Positions 36,701 through 46,129 of a stretch of 64,000 nucleotides of DNA are shown piece after piece. The notes beneath the pieces are model-generated. The model had not been told where the DNA came from. It worked only from the letters and a program-made list of their open reading frames with translations, and did not search any database. The DNA is taken from NCBI GenBank assembly GCA_004026145.2, contig CP034980.1, positions 11,325,649-11,389,648 on the forward strand. The letters run 5' to 3'. Both the position numbers and the translations under genes were made by a program. Origin of the DNA: Takifugu bimaculatus (taxonomy: Eukaryota; Chordata; Actinopteri; Tetraodontiformes; Tetraodontidae). Numbering within the stretch: the first letter of the stretch is position 1; the number at the start of each line of letters is the position of its first letter.

Positions 36701-39023
36701 TCGACTCGTTCCGTCCTTCCAGAAGACCCCCTCTCCTAGTTTCCTAAGCTGATTCTTTTTTATCTTGCTGATCTTACCCTTGAATCCTCAAATGTTCACT
36801 GTCAACATCCATCTTCCACCCACACCTGCTCCACTTCGCTCCACTCATCCATCACTCAGCAGCTTGTCTTGTCTTTCAGAACTTGCTTGTTTCACCAGTG
36901 ATTTTTTTTTTTTCCGCCACAGAATTTCAAAGGCTTCACTTTAAAAAACTGAGGATCTGCAGCAGCAGTAAAAAGGAGACGTGAAATTTCTTAGGAATCA
37001 CAATATTTTGGGCTGGAACAATGAAACTGAAATTAACTTTATTAATGAGAATCTTTGGTGGAAAAAATGTTGCCATGTTGATGGGCTGGTCGAGCAACTG
37101 GTCGAGAAACTAGCCAGATAACAGTATGACTGCACTTTAATCATCATTTCTTACCATGAAACAAAGGCCATGATTAGAACATCAGATGTGTCATCACGGG
37201 CATGTGCACACCGTGTTTCATCTGTGAGACTCCTGTCAGATCTTTGTGATGTTTTGCTACTGACACAAGTTAATCAGTTAATGTCAGAGTGCACGCTGTC
37301 CCCTGGCACCACTCTGCCATTGGGAAAGAGTTTATTTGATCCATCTCATCTGTTCTCCGGTGCCTGAAAAGGCTGAAGCGAGCGCTTGTCGCGTCGCAGC
37401 AGACAGCAAAAGCCACATTGTGACCCTCCAGCCAAGCACCTCCTTTGTTCCCAAGAACATAAGGAGCTTATTTAAGTCAATGGTTATTCATTTCAATGTT
37501 TTTGTTTGCTTTTTTTTATCTTCATCCCCAGCCTCAGAATAGCAAGGTAAAACTATGGAATGAACAACCAGCGCAGAGCAGTCATGTTTCTAATTCTTTA
37601 GTCCTGAGGGGGAAAAAAATCACCTCATTTATATGTGTTCCTCTGACCTGGAGACTGATTGAATGTGATCTTTTATTTTTTACACCATCTTTCCCCCTTT
37701 CTTCTATCAGGAAGGTTCTCTGGGTTCATGAAGGTAGCAGATAAGTAGTGGGTCTGGTTTTTTACTGGTAACATACTGCCTGGAAATGACTCTGGGCATT
37801 AGCTAGACTGGTCCTCACCCAAGCTGGGAGATGCTAAGGTTCATGTGGAACAGGATCCTTTCAGTAGACAACCTCCACAATATTGTAATCATTATAGCTA
37901 ATTATATTTTGTTCCCCAACATGTGCTAGACAGCAAAAGACCTTCAAATTGTTCACTTTAATTATTCACAGGGAAATATAATGATCTCACAGTATTTTTC
38001 ACCACCTACCAATAGTATAATTGTAGCGGAAGGTAAAGGTCACATAACTTTTAATCAAATCCATTTATGCCAAAAATGTGCAGATAATAGATTGGATTTT
38101 TGCCTTTCAAGCACCAGTTATTGAGGAGTCTGATGCAAAACTAGAATAAAATAAGTTCACTCATCCCTTAAACAGTTTAATGTGTTATTAGTCCAAATAA
38201 GCAACCAAGGACAAATCAGCAACAACACTGGAACACCAGAATGCTTGAATCCAAGGCACAAAAGGGAAGGAAAGGCTGGAATAAATAGGAAGGAAAGGAG
38301 GAAGGAGAGGAGGGTGCAACACACGAAGGTAATCAGGATCATTGGAGGGAGATTAGCATGACGAAGCAAGCAGCAGACTGATCACACTTAAGATAATCAT
38401 TTTAGTACCATTTTAGACAAGTAATAGTACTTTTAAAACATGATTTTAATCTATAATTAATTATTTTCCTGAAAGAAAAAAAGTTACATTCTAACTAACT
38501 AATGAATAAATACAATCCCAGCTATAAAAAAATATATTATCAGTGATTGAAAATCATTAACCGAGCCCACCTGGGGTGTGACGGATGGTTGCAGCTGGTG
38601 CACACCCCCGAGAGCGGACCATGTGTCTTCATAATGCTCAGCACACACCACAGCAAATCCCAATCACACACAAAGCTTTAAACTTCGGAATATCTCCTGT
38701 TATCAATGTGTTCGTGCACACACATTAACACTCAAAGGGCCCGTCAGCCTGCAGTTTAGTCCTCTCGTCACAACTCAGCATTTTTACTTACACTTTGTCC
38801 TTTTTGTCAGGTGGAGGAAGGAAGTGAGGAAGAAGAGGAACGTACGCAGACAGAGGAGGAGAGTGACAAAGGTGCACATTTTGGTGTCATTCCACTATAT
38901 TCAGAGAGGGCCACCATCTCCAGTCTGGAGTCTTCTGCCGCAGGGAGTGCTGCACCTCCCATCACCGCCCCGCCTGTCCCCATCTTCCTGCTGCTCCTCT
39001 CAGCCTCTCTTAATTGTGGTTAA
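18651..39023 (+). CDS. gfra3: GDNF family receptor alpha-3-like, eight coding exons
   Basis: A GPI-anchored co-receptor: GFRA3 binds artemin and presents it to the RET tyrosine kinase on peripheral neurons. The eight exons join in frame to 451 codons. In order: signal peptide (residues 1 to about 20), D1 (about 31-106, eight cysteines), linker (about 107-147), D2 (about 148-245), D3 (about 247-335), a proline-rich and acidic linker (345-401), and a C-terminal hydrophobic tail (437-448) preceded by small residues (SSAAGSAA, 422-429) that fit a GPI-attachment signal. Family marks are CGERRR (216-221), RSRLADF (254-260) and AYAGLIGTVMTPNY (about 285-298). LFCPC...CGERRR, CHP, and LSCNCEGSGN resemble mammalian GFRA3 more than GFRA1, 2 or 4, whose D1 has RTLRQC and CRCKRGMKKE blocks not found here. 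The start codon has A at -3. That it is a GFRA member is nearly certain; the subtype is likely. Confidence 0.9.
20070..20117. repeat. (CT)n-(TA)n-(CA)n compound microsatellite
   Basis: A short CT run, then (TA)n, then (CA)n within gfra3 intron 1. Confidence 0.85.
20966..21718. repeat. (GGAT)n satellite with higher-order structure
   Basis: About 750 bp of four-base GGAT/GATG units with recurring variants (GACG, GGTG, GATGAT, GAAT). Landmark strings recur at spacing near 240-280 bp; for example the 'atagatgggtgggtgg' block starts at 21201 and again at 21483. Long histidine-proline-serine-isoleucine frames on the minus strand and MDGW frames on the plus strand are artefacts of the repeat. Confidence 0.95.
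21912..22130. repeat. Possible teleost dispersed repeat ('acctccgccaagg' type)
   Basis: Begins with 'ttacctccgccaagg', a string frequent at the edge of a teleost dispersed repeat. The rest is too diverged to define ends or class. Confidence 0.35.
22206..22300 (-). repeat. L2/CR1-like LINE 3' tail, 5'-truncated
   Basis: The reverse complement reads 'ccctgggattctggaaagcg...tataaataaagattgatt', the same tail as at 58510-58595. Only the last ~95 bp are present. Confidence 0.75.
22417..22499. repeat. (CA)n microsatellite
   Basis: About 83 bp of nearly uninterrupted CA in gfra3 intron 1, with one TA interruption near the end. Confidence 0.95.
23034..23080. repeat. (GT)n microsatellite
   Basis: About 47 bp of uninterrupted GT in gfra3 intron 1, in opposite orientation to the CA tract 0.6 kb upstream. 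Confidence 0.95.
25120..25790 (-). pseudogene. Tc1/mariner transposase fragment
   Basis: The minus strand reads CLQATVKHGEGSLQLWGC, the Tc1 'VKHGGGS...WGC' block of the DDE catalytic domain. After a frameshift it reads FILQEDHGLKHRAKHMKNNL, equivalent to the 'QQDNDPKHTSK' block, and then QILEVMAWP, equivalent to 'vl.WP.qSPDLNPIE', broken by a stop right after WP. The DNA-binding N-terminus is missing, and the compound microsatellite at 25797 abuts the upstream end. It lies antisense within gfra3 intron 1 and is clearly dead. No terminal inverted repeats were found. Confidence 0.75.
25797..26087. repeat. Compound CA/CATA/TA/GT microsatellite
   Basis: About 290 bp built from (CA)n, (CATA)n, (GTAT)n, (TA)n, (GT)n, (TA)n, (CA)n, (TA)n, (GT)n and (TA)n in succession. 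CA blocks followed by GT blocks make it strongly self-complementary. Cys-Val and Tyr-Ile reading frames across it are artefacts. Confidence 0.95.
27240..27431 (+). other. Short frame with a CxxC...H pattern, possibly a LINE scrap
   Basis: The frame includes GLCAHCGMDAAWEHILDHF, which resembles the 'LC.LCG..GT.EHIL..C' zinc-binding tail found after the reverse transcriptase of some LINEs. Nothing on either side confirms it. Confidence 0.25.
28849..28917. repeat. (GT)n microsatellite
   Basis: About 69 bp of GT with one GA interruption, about 430 bp upstream of gfra3 exon 2. Confidence 0.95.
29057..29092. repeat. (GT)n microsatellite
   Basis: About 36 bp of GT, 260 bp upstream of the gfra3 exon 2 acceptor. 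Confidence 0.95.
29352..29645 (+). CDS. gfra3: gfra3 coding exon 2 (domain D1)
   Basis: 294 bases with an acceptor CTTAG and donor GTCAGT. Both borders are phase 1, and the first two bases complete a glycine codon with exon 1. It encodes the end of the signal peptide and all of D1: eight cysteines from DCIEALRVC to QCLHIYWSV. Because the phases match, skipping this exon would remove D1 without a frameshift. Confidence 0.92.
29646..31638 (+). other. gfra3 intron 2
   Basis: Phase-1 intron of about 2 kb. The part 30330-31030 is mixed-composition DNA without repeats, containing several TAATTA/ATTA-type homeodomain-like words. A short CA-rich patch lies at 30520-30562. No exon is supportable. Confidence 0.7.
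31639..31710 (+). CDS. gfra3: gfra3 coding exon 3 (D1-D2 linker)
   Basis: 72 bases, phase 1 on both sides, encoding an acidic linker with SPYDD, equivalent to the SPYE motif after D1 in all GFRA proteins. The acceptor is a CAGCAG tandem (31636-31641), so use of the second AG would drop one alanine codon without a frameshift. The donor is GTAAGA. The short length and matching phases mean it could also be skipped in frame. Confidence 0.88.
31711..31879 (+). other. gfra3 intron 3 with C17 polypyrimidine tract
   Basis: 169-bp phase-1 intron. The pyrimidine tract before the AG (31861-31877) is seventeen C in a row, with a T/A-rich stretch farther upstream. Confidence 0.85.
31880..32234 (+). CDS. 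gfra3: gfra3 coding exon 4 (domain D2)
   Basis: 355 bases from phase 1 to phase 2. It encodes residues 136-254, including most of D2 and the first cysteines of D3. CNQQKCHRTLRRF and LFCPC...CGERRR (216-221) are family signatures; the RRR stretch corresponds to a ligand/RET-binding surface in other GFRA proteins. The acceptor is preceded by a pure run of 17 C. The donor is GTGAAA, a weaker-than-consensus site. Confidence 0.92.
32522..32631 (+). CDS. gfra3: gfra3 coding exon 5 (domain D3, first part)
   Basis: 110 bases, phase 2 to phase 1. It completes the arginine codon and reads SRLADFLNNCHPSP through to the AYAGLIG block. The acceptor TTTCAAG has a poor pyrimidine tract; the frame and the family match fix the position. 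The donor is GTACGG. Intron 4 upstream is 287 bp and featureless. Confidence 0.92.
32816..32950 (+). CDS. gfra3: gfra3 coding exon 6 (domain D3, second part)
   Basis: 135 bases, phase 1 on both sides. It encodes TVMTPNY, the N-glycosylation sequon NSS (residue 301), LSCNCEGSGN, and the final D3 cysteines up to NNCL. Acceptor TGTAG, donor GTGAGT. Intron 5 upstream is 184 bp. Confidence 0.92.
32951..33836 (+). other. gfra3 intron 6
   Basis: 886-bp phase-1 intron. A (CT)4(CA)11 tract at 33761-33790 ends about 45 bases before the exon 7 acceptor. A block at 33470-33660 is richer in GC and free of repeats. Nothing else is seen. Confidence 0.8.
33837..33973 (+). CDS. gfra3: gfra3 coding exon 7 (proline-rich linker)
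   Basis: 137 bases, phase 1 to phase 0. It begins RNSIS, equivalent to the CLRNAI end of D3 in relatives, then runs into a proline-rich stretch (TPPPAPRPS). The acceptor is ATGTAG and the donor GTGAGTG. This linker is poorly conserved in the family, so the exon rests on frame, splice sites and the RN start. Confidence 0.82.
33974..38810 (+). other. gfra3 intron 7 (about 4.8 kb)
   Basis: Phase-0 intron. It holds a dispersed repeat at about 35815-36070 and a GC-richer block at 36250-36740 with overlapping short frames on both strands but no domain. The remainder is AT-rich with no recognisable feature. Confidence 0.75.
35815..36070. repeat. Teleost dispersed repeat with CTAACCC-rich core
   Basis: Opens with 'gtgaggactttcagagacac', continues through degenerate 'ctaaccctcaaccc' steps, and ends in 'aatgtcctctttt...gggtcctcaac'. 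This is the layout of a common teleost repeat carrying 'tgaggac...tcctca' words at both sides. The class is not known to me. The core resembles telomere repeats but is too irregular to be one. Confidence 0.5.
38811..39023 (+). CDS. gfra3: gfra3 coding exon 8 (acidic linker and GPI signal)
   Basis: 213 bases including the TAA stop. The first 20 residues (382-401) contain 11 acidic residues. A stretch of small residues (422-429) and a hydrophobic C-terminus (VPIFLLLLSASL, 437-448) follow, which together fit removal of the tail and GPI attachment. The acceptor is TTTTTGTCAG. Confidence 0.88.
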   Translation: MEEGSEEEEERTQTEEESDKGAHFGVIPLYSERATISSLESSAAGSAAPPITAPPVPIFLLLLSASLNCG

Positions 39024-39240
39024 AACACACAGTATAGACACAACACACACATACACAATATATATGCTGACACATACACGCACACACACAACATATAATG
39101 GACCTACAATCCTGGACTAACGGCTGTAAAGTAAAGAAAGCAAAGTGAAGAAACGGACTTCACATTTTCATCAGTAGTGACCTCATCTCTCCTGATGTCC
39201 TTGATTTCTCTTTCCATACATTAAAGAATGGCACATTGTT
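39024..39240 (+). terminator. gfra3 3' UTR with candidate poly(A) signal
   Basis: An ATTAAA hexamer lies at 39220-39225, about 200 bases after the stop, and a T-rich/GTT stretch follows. Other weaker A/T-rich candidates lie farther downstream (for example near 39565), so the true end is unproven. Confidence 0.4.
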
Positions 39241-42200
39241 CAACATGGTCTGGCTGAAGCTGCAGCTCTTTAAAGTCCTGCAAGCACAAGAGACTCAGTC
39301 AGAGAAGAATGTTTACGTGCTCCCATCTGCCACAACGTATAATGTAGCTAAGTGATGCTAGCTTCATTAGAATATGATAGCTAAGTAAACTATGTACAGT
39401 ATTTGCCAGTTCTGACAGCAGAAAATAGAAAAATCCTCTCTAATTTTCAAACATTACTGGAGTTATCATTTGCAACATGCTGTTGTACCTAAGTAAATCC
39501 TGAAAGAGAAATCGGAACAAAAAACCTCAACCAAAACTGCCGTGCTGGATCTTGCTCATTTTTATTAAAAAGCTGCTACGATACTCAATATACTAAAATG
39601 TTGGTATTCCTGTAACATTAATGACAAAAGTAACAACTTTCTCTGTGAATGCCTTCCTATTCTTATCTCCTCTTATGTCTTCTCTATAAAGAAACTTTAA
39701 AAAAAAATCAATCCACACAATTGCCCAATTGATCCATCCAAGTTAATATAGCATAAATGTAGGATTGCTTCAGGCAAACACAGTGACATTGATTCAGTAT
39801 GGCATGTAACAAATATGATAATACAATGCCAAAGATAATTAAGTAGGCCTTTCAGTATAGAGTAAAGCAGCACTCTCTGCCAACGTACAGAAAAGCAACT
39901 ATTGAACCCTTGGATACAGTTGCTGCATCCCAAATTCCTGAGGTCTGAGCTGCAATAACCAGAAAATTGATTTTTGTTGTTAATGAATGAATCTGCTGCT
40001 GATGCAGCCTCAGCCCACTTCATGTCCTCGAAAAGATAATTAAAATACATCTGATTAATTTAAACCTGAATGTACACAAGTGTGAAAAGTGCTTAAACCA
40101 CAGAACCAGTTGTGAATTTCCATTATGAGTTGAGTGTTTAGTTTGGCACAGATCCTGGTGGAAGAGACCTATTATTGGATAAATCAGACGCTCCATGTTG
40201 TGGTCCTTTAAATACAACATTTTTTTGCCACATAAACACTTTATTTGTCTTAATTTTACTAAATGATTTAGTGCAACGATTTCATTATACAAAGATCCAT
40301 TGAAGGAAATTAAACTATTGCCCAAAAATCTTTTTATTATATTTGATCTAACAAGTACAGTATAATATGGATGGAAAGCTGTGTTTTATGGGACATTTAG
40401 CAATAAGGCAGATGAACCTATCAAAAACGAATGATGTTATTGGTTGATGTGACGCTCAGTCACCATACTGCAGTCAGACTGTGTTGATGTTTCATTATTA
40501 ATATTGTTTTTATTCTTTCTTGATGAATGTTAATCTCTTCTCCTAGTTGTGTCGATCTTATGGCTCGTTTTAACAATGACTGTAATGACGTTGATATAAA
40601 ATGTGTCAGACAAAATTTATCCTGCTGGAAAATGGAAAGAATTTCAGATCTGTTCCCAGACCCTCTTCCACAGCCCCAGTAAATGAAAAAAACACACTTG
40701 TTTCTCATTGTTTGATGAACGCCACCAATGTACAATGCATGTGCCTCCAAAGCCAACATTCGAAACTACACGGCCACACACGTTCCTCAGACTCATGTAG
40801 CTTCGCAGACACAGACATACCGCCTGCCATGAGCTGAATCGGTGGCCCTCTTTTCTGGCTTTATTGCAACCCCCTCCCCATCATGATCCTCAAAAACCCC
40901 GAGCTGCCACAGGCGCCGATATGAATAAAGCCATCGTAATAAAAACAACACAGCAGAAACAATATGAGCTCTAAAACGGCAGAACACATCAAATAACTCC
41001 CCAGCAGGCAAACGAATGCACACTCTGCCTCTGACATGCAGACAAAAAGAGAAAGAGCTGAAGAAAGAGGAGCAGAAAGAGGAGTAAAGAAGAGAAACTG
41101 GGAGGGGAACAAGGCCAAGTCCCTCTGTGCTCTTTGTGTGCTTGATGTTTTGCTTGTTTTTAGTTGGGAGGCTGATAATCAGTCCCTGACAACGTCTTTC
41201 TATCATCTGACAGGCTGCTGGGTGGAGAAGTGTGGATGGATGTGTGGACCGGTGGGGGTTGTAATAGTGATGGAAATAGAGTGTCATAGCAAGAACAGAA
41301 AAGACCCTGGAGCAGAACATCGCAGAGAGAATCACCAGCACGTGATCCCCTGTGTCTTCTATATCTTTTGCTGACACTATTTTTCCCCCTGTTACTTGGT
41401 AGCGTGTAAAATTAACCTCCATCGACAGGAGCAGCATTGATGGCTGAGGGTCACGCAGACAAGGGAGGGGGAATGATGAGAAAGTGAAGATGGAAAGATG
41501 GAAGAGACAGCTGGGAAGCTGAACCAGGAGAAGCGCTGAGATAGAGGATGATAAGCAGAGTAAGGAAATGCTGAGGAAGGCTGTTGGTAGATGACGAGGG
41601 AAGAGAAACAGAAAAAGTTGTTGAGAAGAGGCTCCGTCATCAGTCCAGCTTCAGTCGGCTCCGAGGTTTTGCACTGAAGCTGTGCCTCAATATGCAACCT
41701 GACCTTTGGGGCAATTATATGTCCTCATGGAAATGTTTTCAATTTTACCAACACCCCTTTGGGTGGATTTCACTATAAATAATTGGTGGTTTCATCTAAA
41801 ACCCTCATTCATTCATTTTTAGAGACACATCTATATGTTTTTATTGGATGTAGAAACAATGGGAGAACCAAGCAAACACATGGAAATGAGAACATCAGAA
41901 CTAAAAGAAGAAAAATGGTACATAAAGAAAAGAGGATATTAGTCTTAATGGGAATTACAACAGCGATTATTTCTGTAAATTATTGCAAAGGTTTTACCCA
42001 CTTGTGTTCAGTTTCTTCCTCAGTGAGACACTTTTCAGGGTAGATAAAGCCACAGGAGATACAACAAAATAAACGTGTGTGTTTCGCCTGTGCGACAATC
42101 ATGAGAAATGTGAGCCACATCTTGAAATGGGCAAGAAGCCAGGAAGGACATAAAAGAGACTAAAGGGAACTATGTCAGTAAAAAGGAAGGGAATCATGAA

Positions 42201-45200
42201 AAGATAAATGAAAGAGGTGAGCAGTAATGAGAGAACACTCGCCGCCTTCTCTTTTGGGACTGAAACACACCTAAAAGAAAAGCAAGTGCCATCCACTGAC
42301 AAGTGTGTTGCCGGTTCTGTTTGAGCAGGTAAAGATTGTGGCTCTTTTGTCTACAATGACATGTTAAATAAATAAAAAGGAAATTTTATACCTTTATAGA
42401 GAATCACCAGAAAGAAACAACACATTTTATTGAAGGCAGATTTGGAAAGGTTAGAGAAAGACTTGAAATAGGTCACACATTTGAACTGTATGTCCATGAG
42501 TGACCCTCTTACACCTACAGTGTTAACAGAAAACTATTAAACAACCCATCACCGCACTGAATGACTGGCTTTCGAACATCAGGAGACAGAACTGAGATGT
42601 CAGTAGTGTCTGTGTTATTTGAATCCAGCCCGCTGTTCTGTGCAGCAGTATTTCCCCCGCTCCTCTCTCTTCATATGTGTCTTTTTATTTCAAGTCTTTA
42701 GAGACAAACACAATGCCCATATTTTACTATACATTTCTGTGAAAGACAATTGTGAAAACTTACTGATTGGCATTTTGTCTATTCTGAACTTTACAATTTA
42801 GCTGAATCAACTTTTGGAGCGACATTACCAAGAAGTGTTCTGCAGGTGTGAAACGACAGTTTGACAGACTATAGCTAGCGACTGACGCTGGTGCTCCCTG
42901 TGTAGATAGAGCTGTTGCACCAACATTCACTTGAGAGCTAAAATTTCAATTTGGCCATAACAGCCACCTGTGTTCTTCTTGGGGGTGAATAAAATTGGAA
43001 CCCAGGCTTTGTTGAACCGCTAACTAAAGATTCTCTATTCTCTCTATTCTCATGGCTTGTTGAGCCACTGTTTTTTGGTGGATCTTAGATGGAGTTGTTC
43101 ACAGTAAATAACCTCAAAAAAGGTTTTTCCTGTGACCCAGAAACCCAATGGTCCCCCTAAATCACACAGAATTAGATTGGACAGACCTCCCCCATCAACA
43201 CCCTTACCTCCTACTACACAATAGTGGGGGTTAATTGATGTCAACAGGGGTGGGCCTGTGTCTGAAAGACATGGCCGGCGGGGTGACAGCCTCTTACCAG
43301 GCCTTTTTGTTCCTTTTAATTGTTGCCTGGGCTGTTTGTCATCAGGGTTGACACTCTTTGGCAGGGCAATGGGGGGATGGATGATGAGAGAGGGAGGGAA
43401 CGCTGATGATTTGCATAAACATGTACTGAAATAACCCAGCAGAGAAGCCATGTGTTGAAACCAACAAAGAGAAAAAAGAAATGCCGAAATCTTGAGGGAT
43501 GAGGGGAAAATAAAAAAAACCCACATCTTCTGCTCTTTTTGTCCCATCTTTGTGCAATAGATTTGCGCAAAAATGCCCACTCACATACATCGCGTCCTAC
43601 TGGGGAGTGTGTCTGTTTTCCTCTGGAGCATTTTAGTATTCTAATCCATCATTGGCCTGCCATGGAGATGCTGTCTCTCTCCTTCCTCTCACTGCTTTTG
43701 TCACTCTGCTTTATGCTGCTTCGCATACACAGTGCGGATAAAGTCAGGGCAGTCAGGAAAATCCATTCCACTACACAAAGAGCTTTGTCCAGAAAAGAGA
43801 TCTGGAATAAATGGTGACACACAACTGGGAAATAAATAAATAACAGAAACAGGAATGAAGGAGCAGAAAAGAATAAAGTCTAAAAGGACACTGAGAAAAA
43901 AGAAAGAGCTCTGAAGGCCATATTATACCAGCACTGAAACACACACGGTCATTTTTCCAATCTGTAAATCACACACTCATTCACCACCAATTCTCCGTAA
44001 TGCTCACATTTGTAGCTTTTTCTGTTCCAGAGGAGTCTTCAATTTCAGACATTACACAGACCTCAAAATACTTCATCCAGTGACGCTAGGACAGGACATG
44101 TTAGGACAAGAAAACAAGACATCCAACATTCTGTACATGAAGGTATTCAACAATCACGATTCCTCCAGTGTTTTTGAAATCAAACATTTCAAAATCTAAA
44201 TGTTGATCAGAAATATTTCAATATATTTGTTTGAATTTTTATTTTATTGTATGTTTTGGTTTTTTGTGTTCAAATTAGAAAGGAAAAGGAGAAGATATCA
44301 TCAAATCACTATTTTTTAAGTGTCATTAATTTTTTATACACATTAAACCCTGAAAAGGTGGTTTTGGCAACACAGTAAAACATCAGTATGTTGAGATAAA
44401 AATGATTCCAAAACCTAAATCACACAACTTGGAGTGAGATCTTTTATTGAGCATTAGCTGCTTTGCTGCTGTCAGTACTGTACATGGAGTCATCTCTGAA
44501 AAAGCATCAGCCCCATTCTGGCTTTACACGGCTGAAAGAATCATTTACCACTTAATTAAGTTGTGTTTTCCTTTAACGTACGCTTTGATCAAAATTCAAA
44601 AACATAAGGATGATCTCTCTGTCATATCTTCAAATTCTACTGATGCAGGTGTGTTTTTTGGCAGTGTTTTACAAAAATACACAATAATCTAAAACCTTTT
44701 ATACCATCTTCGATGAAATTGTCCAGTTTTGTCGACGTTGACGTGTAGAAACATCAGGAAAATGTAACCTCTGATGAAGGAACAGTTCTTCTTGGACCCT
44801 CAATCTCCTGGATTGTTTGAGTCACAAATTTTGTGTCGTTTCTGAAATGAGTTTGTGTTTATCTTGAGGAAAGGAAGTGGGGGGGCGCTTAGCTCACAAA
44901 GGAGATCTTGTCACTGTCAACATTTGTCGCCATGGTTACAATGATCTCACTTTGGAAGCTGCACCTTAGGCGAGTGGAAATAGCAAATTGAGCTGAATGT
45001 TCTTCAGGAGTCTGATTCTTTTCAGTGCACCAACACCTGATGTTTTTCCTCTTTTTTGCTTGAGTGGCTGACCCCCTGCCTCCTACCCTACCTCTTATCC
45101 TGGCAGGCGCTTGGCTGACTGGGACATCATTGCCATGGAGATTGAAGCGATGACGTTCATGCCTGCATTCACGTACACAAACATTTGAGCACACACAGAC

Positions 45201-45900
45201 ACAGACGTGGAAATGTGATAGGCTTTCCTGAGTGAACCAGCTGCTGCACAGTGTGGCTCCATGAAAAGTTGCCTCTCTAAAGAAAAGACAGGTGCTCAGA
45301 TTGAGCTGTCACTCGGAAACTCCTCAGCTCTTTCATCCCTCTCAGCAGAAATGGATGGGCCTGGCTTTCCTTTTCATTCTGTCAAATATAAACCTCTCCT
45401 TTGGGTAATTCCAAACTAAAGCTGGCCCTTGCGAGACAAGCAGGTAGAGATAAATGTTCATTTAAGGAACAGTCACCAAGGTTGAGAACACACTCATCAA
45501 CTTCCCGTCTAAAGCACATCAGTGTACAGTGGTAGACAGAGCAAAGAATATTATCAGCCTTTCCAGCTCTATTTCCCATATAGAGTCTTCTCCATCTTTC
45601 TCAGCTGGGCCTTTATGCCTGTAAAACTAATGTCAGAAAAGCTTATATGTGTATTGATGAAAAATGATGTGTGTCTGGAGGAAATGATGCATTTTCTGAT
45701 GAAAAATTTTTCATTGATTGATCTGTTTTCCCATGCTCACTTGTGCCCCCCAGAATGGTTCACTCCCTCGTTGTCTCTGAAGAATTCTACTGTAAATAGT
45801 GAAATAAATGTTGAAGGCTGACCTTTCCTTTACTTCTGTCTCCCACTTTTTTATTACGGCTTCTCAGTAAAACTATCAGTTTCCCCTCTACTTAGACTTA
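39240..45900. other. Downstream intergenic DNA without a supportable gene
   Basis: No splice-bounded or conserved coding sequence was recognised. Long minus-strand frames at 40793-41437 and 43050-43580 have no domain and no repeat origin. The block 43230-43480 is GC-richer and repeat-free. The rest is AT-rich. Confidence 0.45.
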
Positions 45901-45909
45901 GTTCCAGAC

Positions 45910-46121
45910 CTGGGGTCGGCAACCCAAAATCTGGAAAGAGCCATAATGGACGAGAAAAACAAAAAAACAAATCTGTCTGGAGCCGCAAAATGAAAAGCCT
46001 CATATAAGCCTTATTATGAAGGCAACACACACTCTAAGTGTCTATATTAACTGTATTAGCCTACTTTCAAAATGATAAGTAGGCTACAAATACATAATGA
46101 GCGTTCCGACCCCGACCCCTG
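45910..46121. mobile_element. Short hAT MITE
   Basis: A 212-bp element beginning CTGGGGTCGGCAACC and ending CCGACCCCTG, i.e. imperfect hAT terminal inverted repeats. The inside has the 'aagagccataatgg' word typical of teleost hAT MITEs. It is flanked by ttccagac (45902-45909) and ctctagac (46122-46129), a diverged 8-bp duplication (6 of 8 matching) that fits the NTCTAGAN preference of Charlie/Buster-type hATs. It has no coding capacity. Confidence 0.75.
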
Positions 46122-46129
46122 CTCTAGAC

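Noticed and set aside
18651..39023. Assignment of the receptor to GFRA1, GFRA2 or GFRA4
   Set aside because: D1 lacks the RTLRQC and CRCKRGMKKE blocks of those subtypes, while LFCPC...CGERRR, CHP and LSCNCEGSGN fit GFRA3. A teleost-specific duplicate cannot be excluded by eye.
43050..43580. 176-codon minus-strand frame as a gene
   Set aside because: No domain, overlapped by two other frames on the same strand, and no splice or start evidence.
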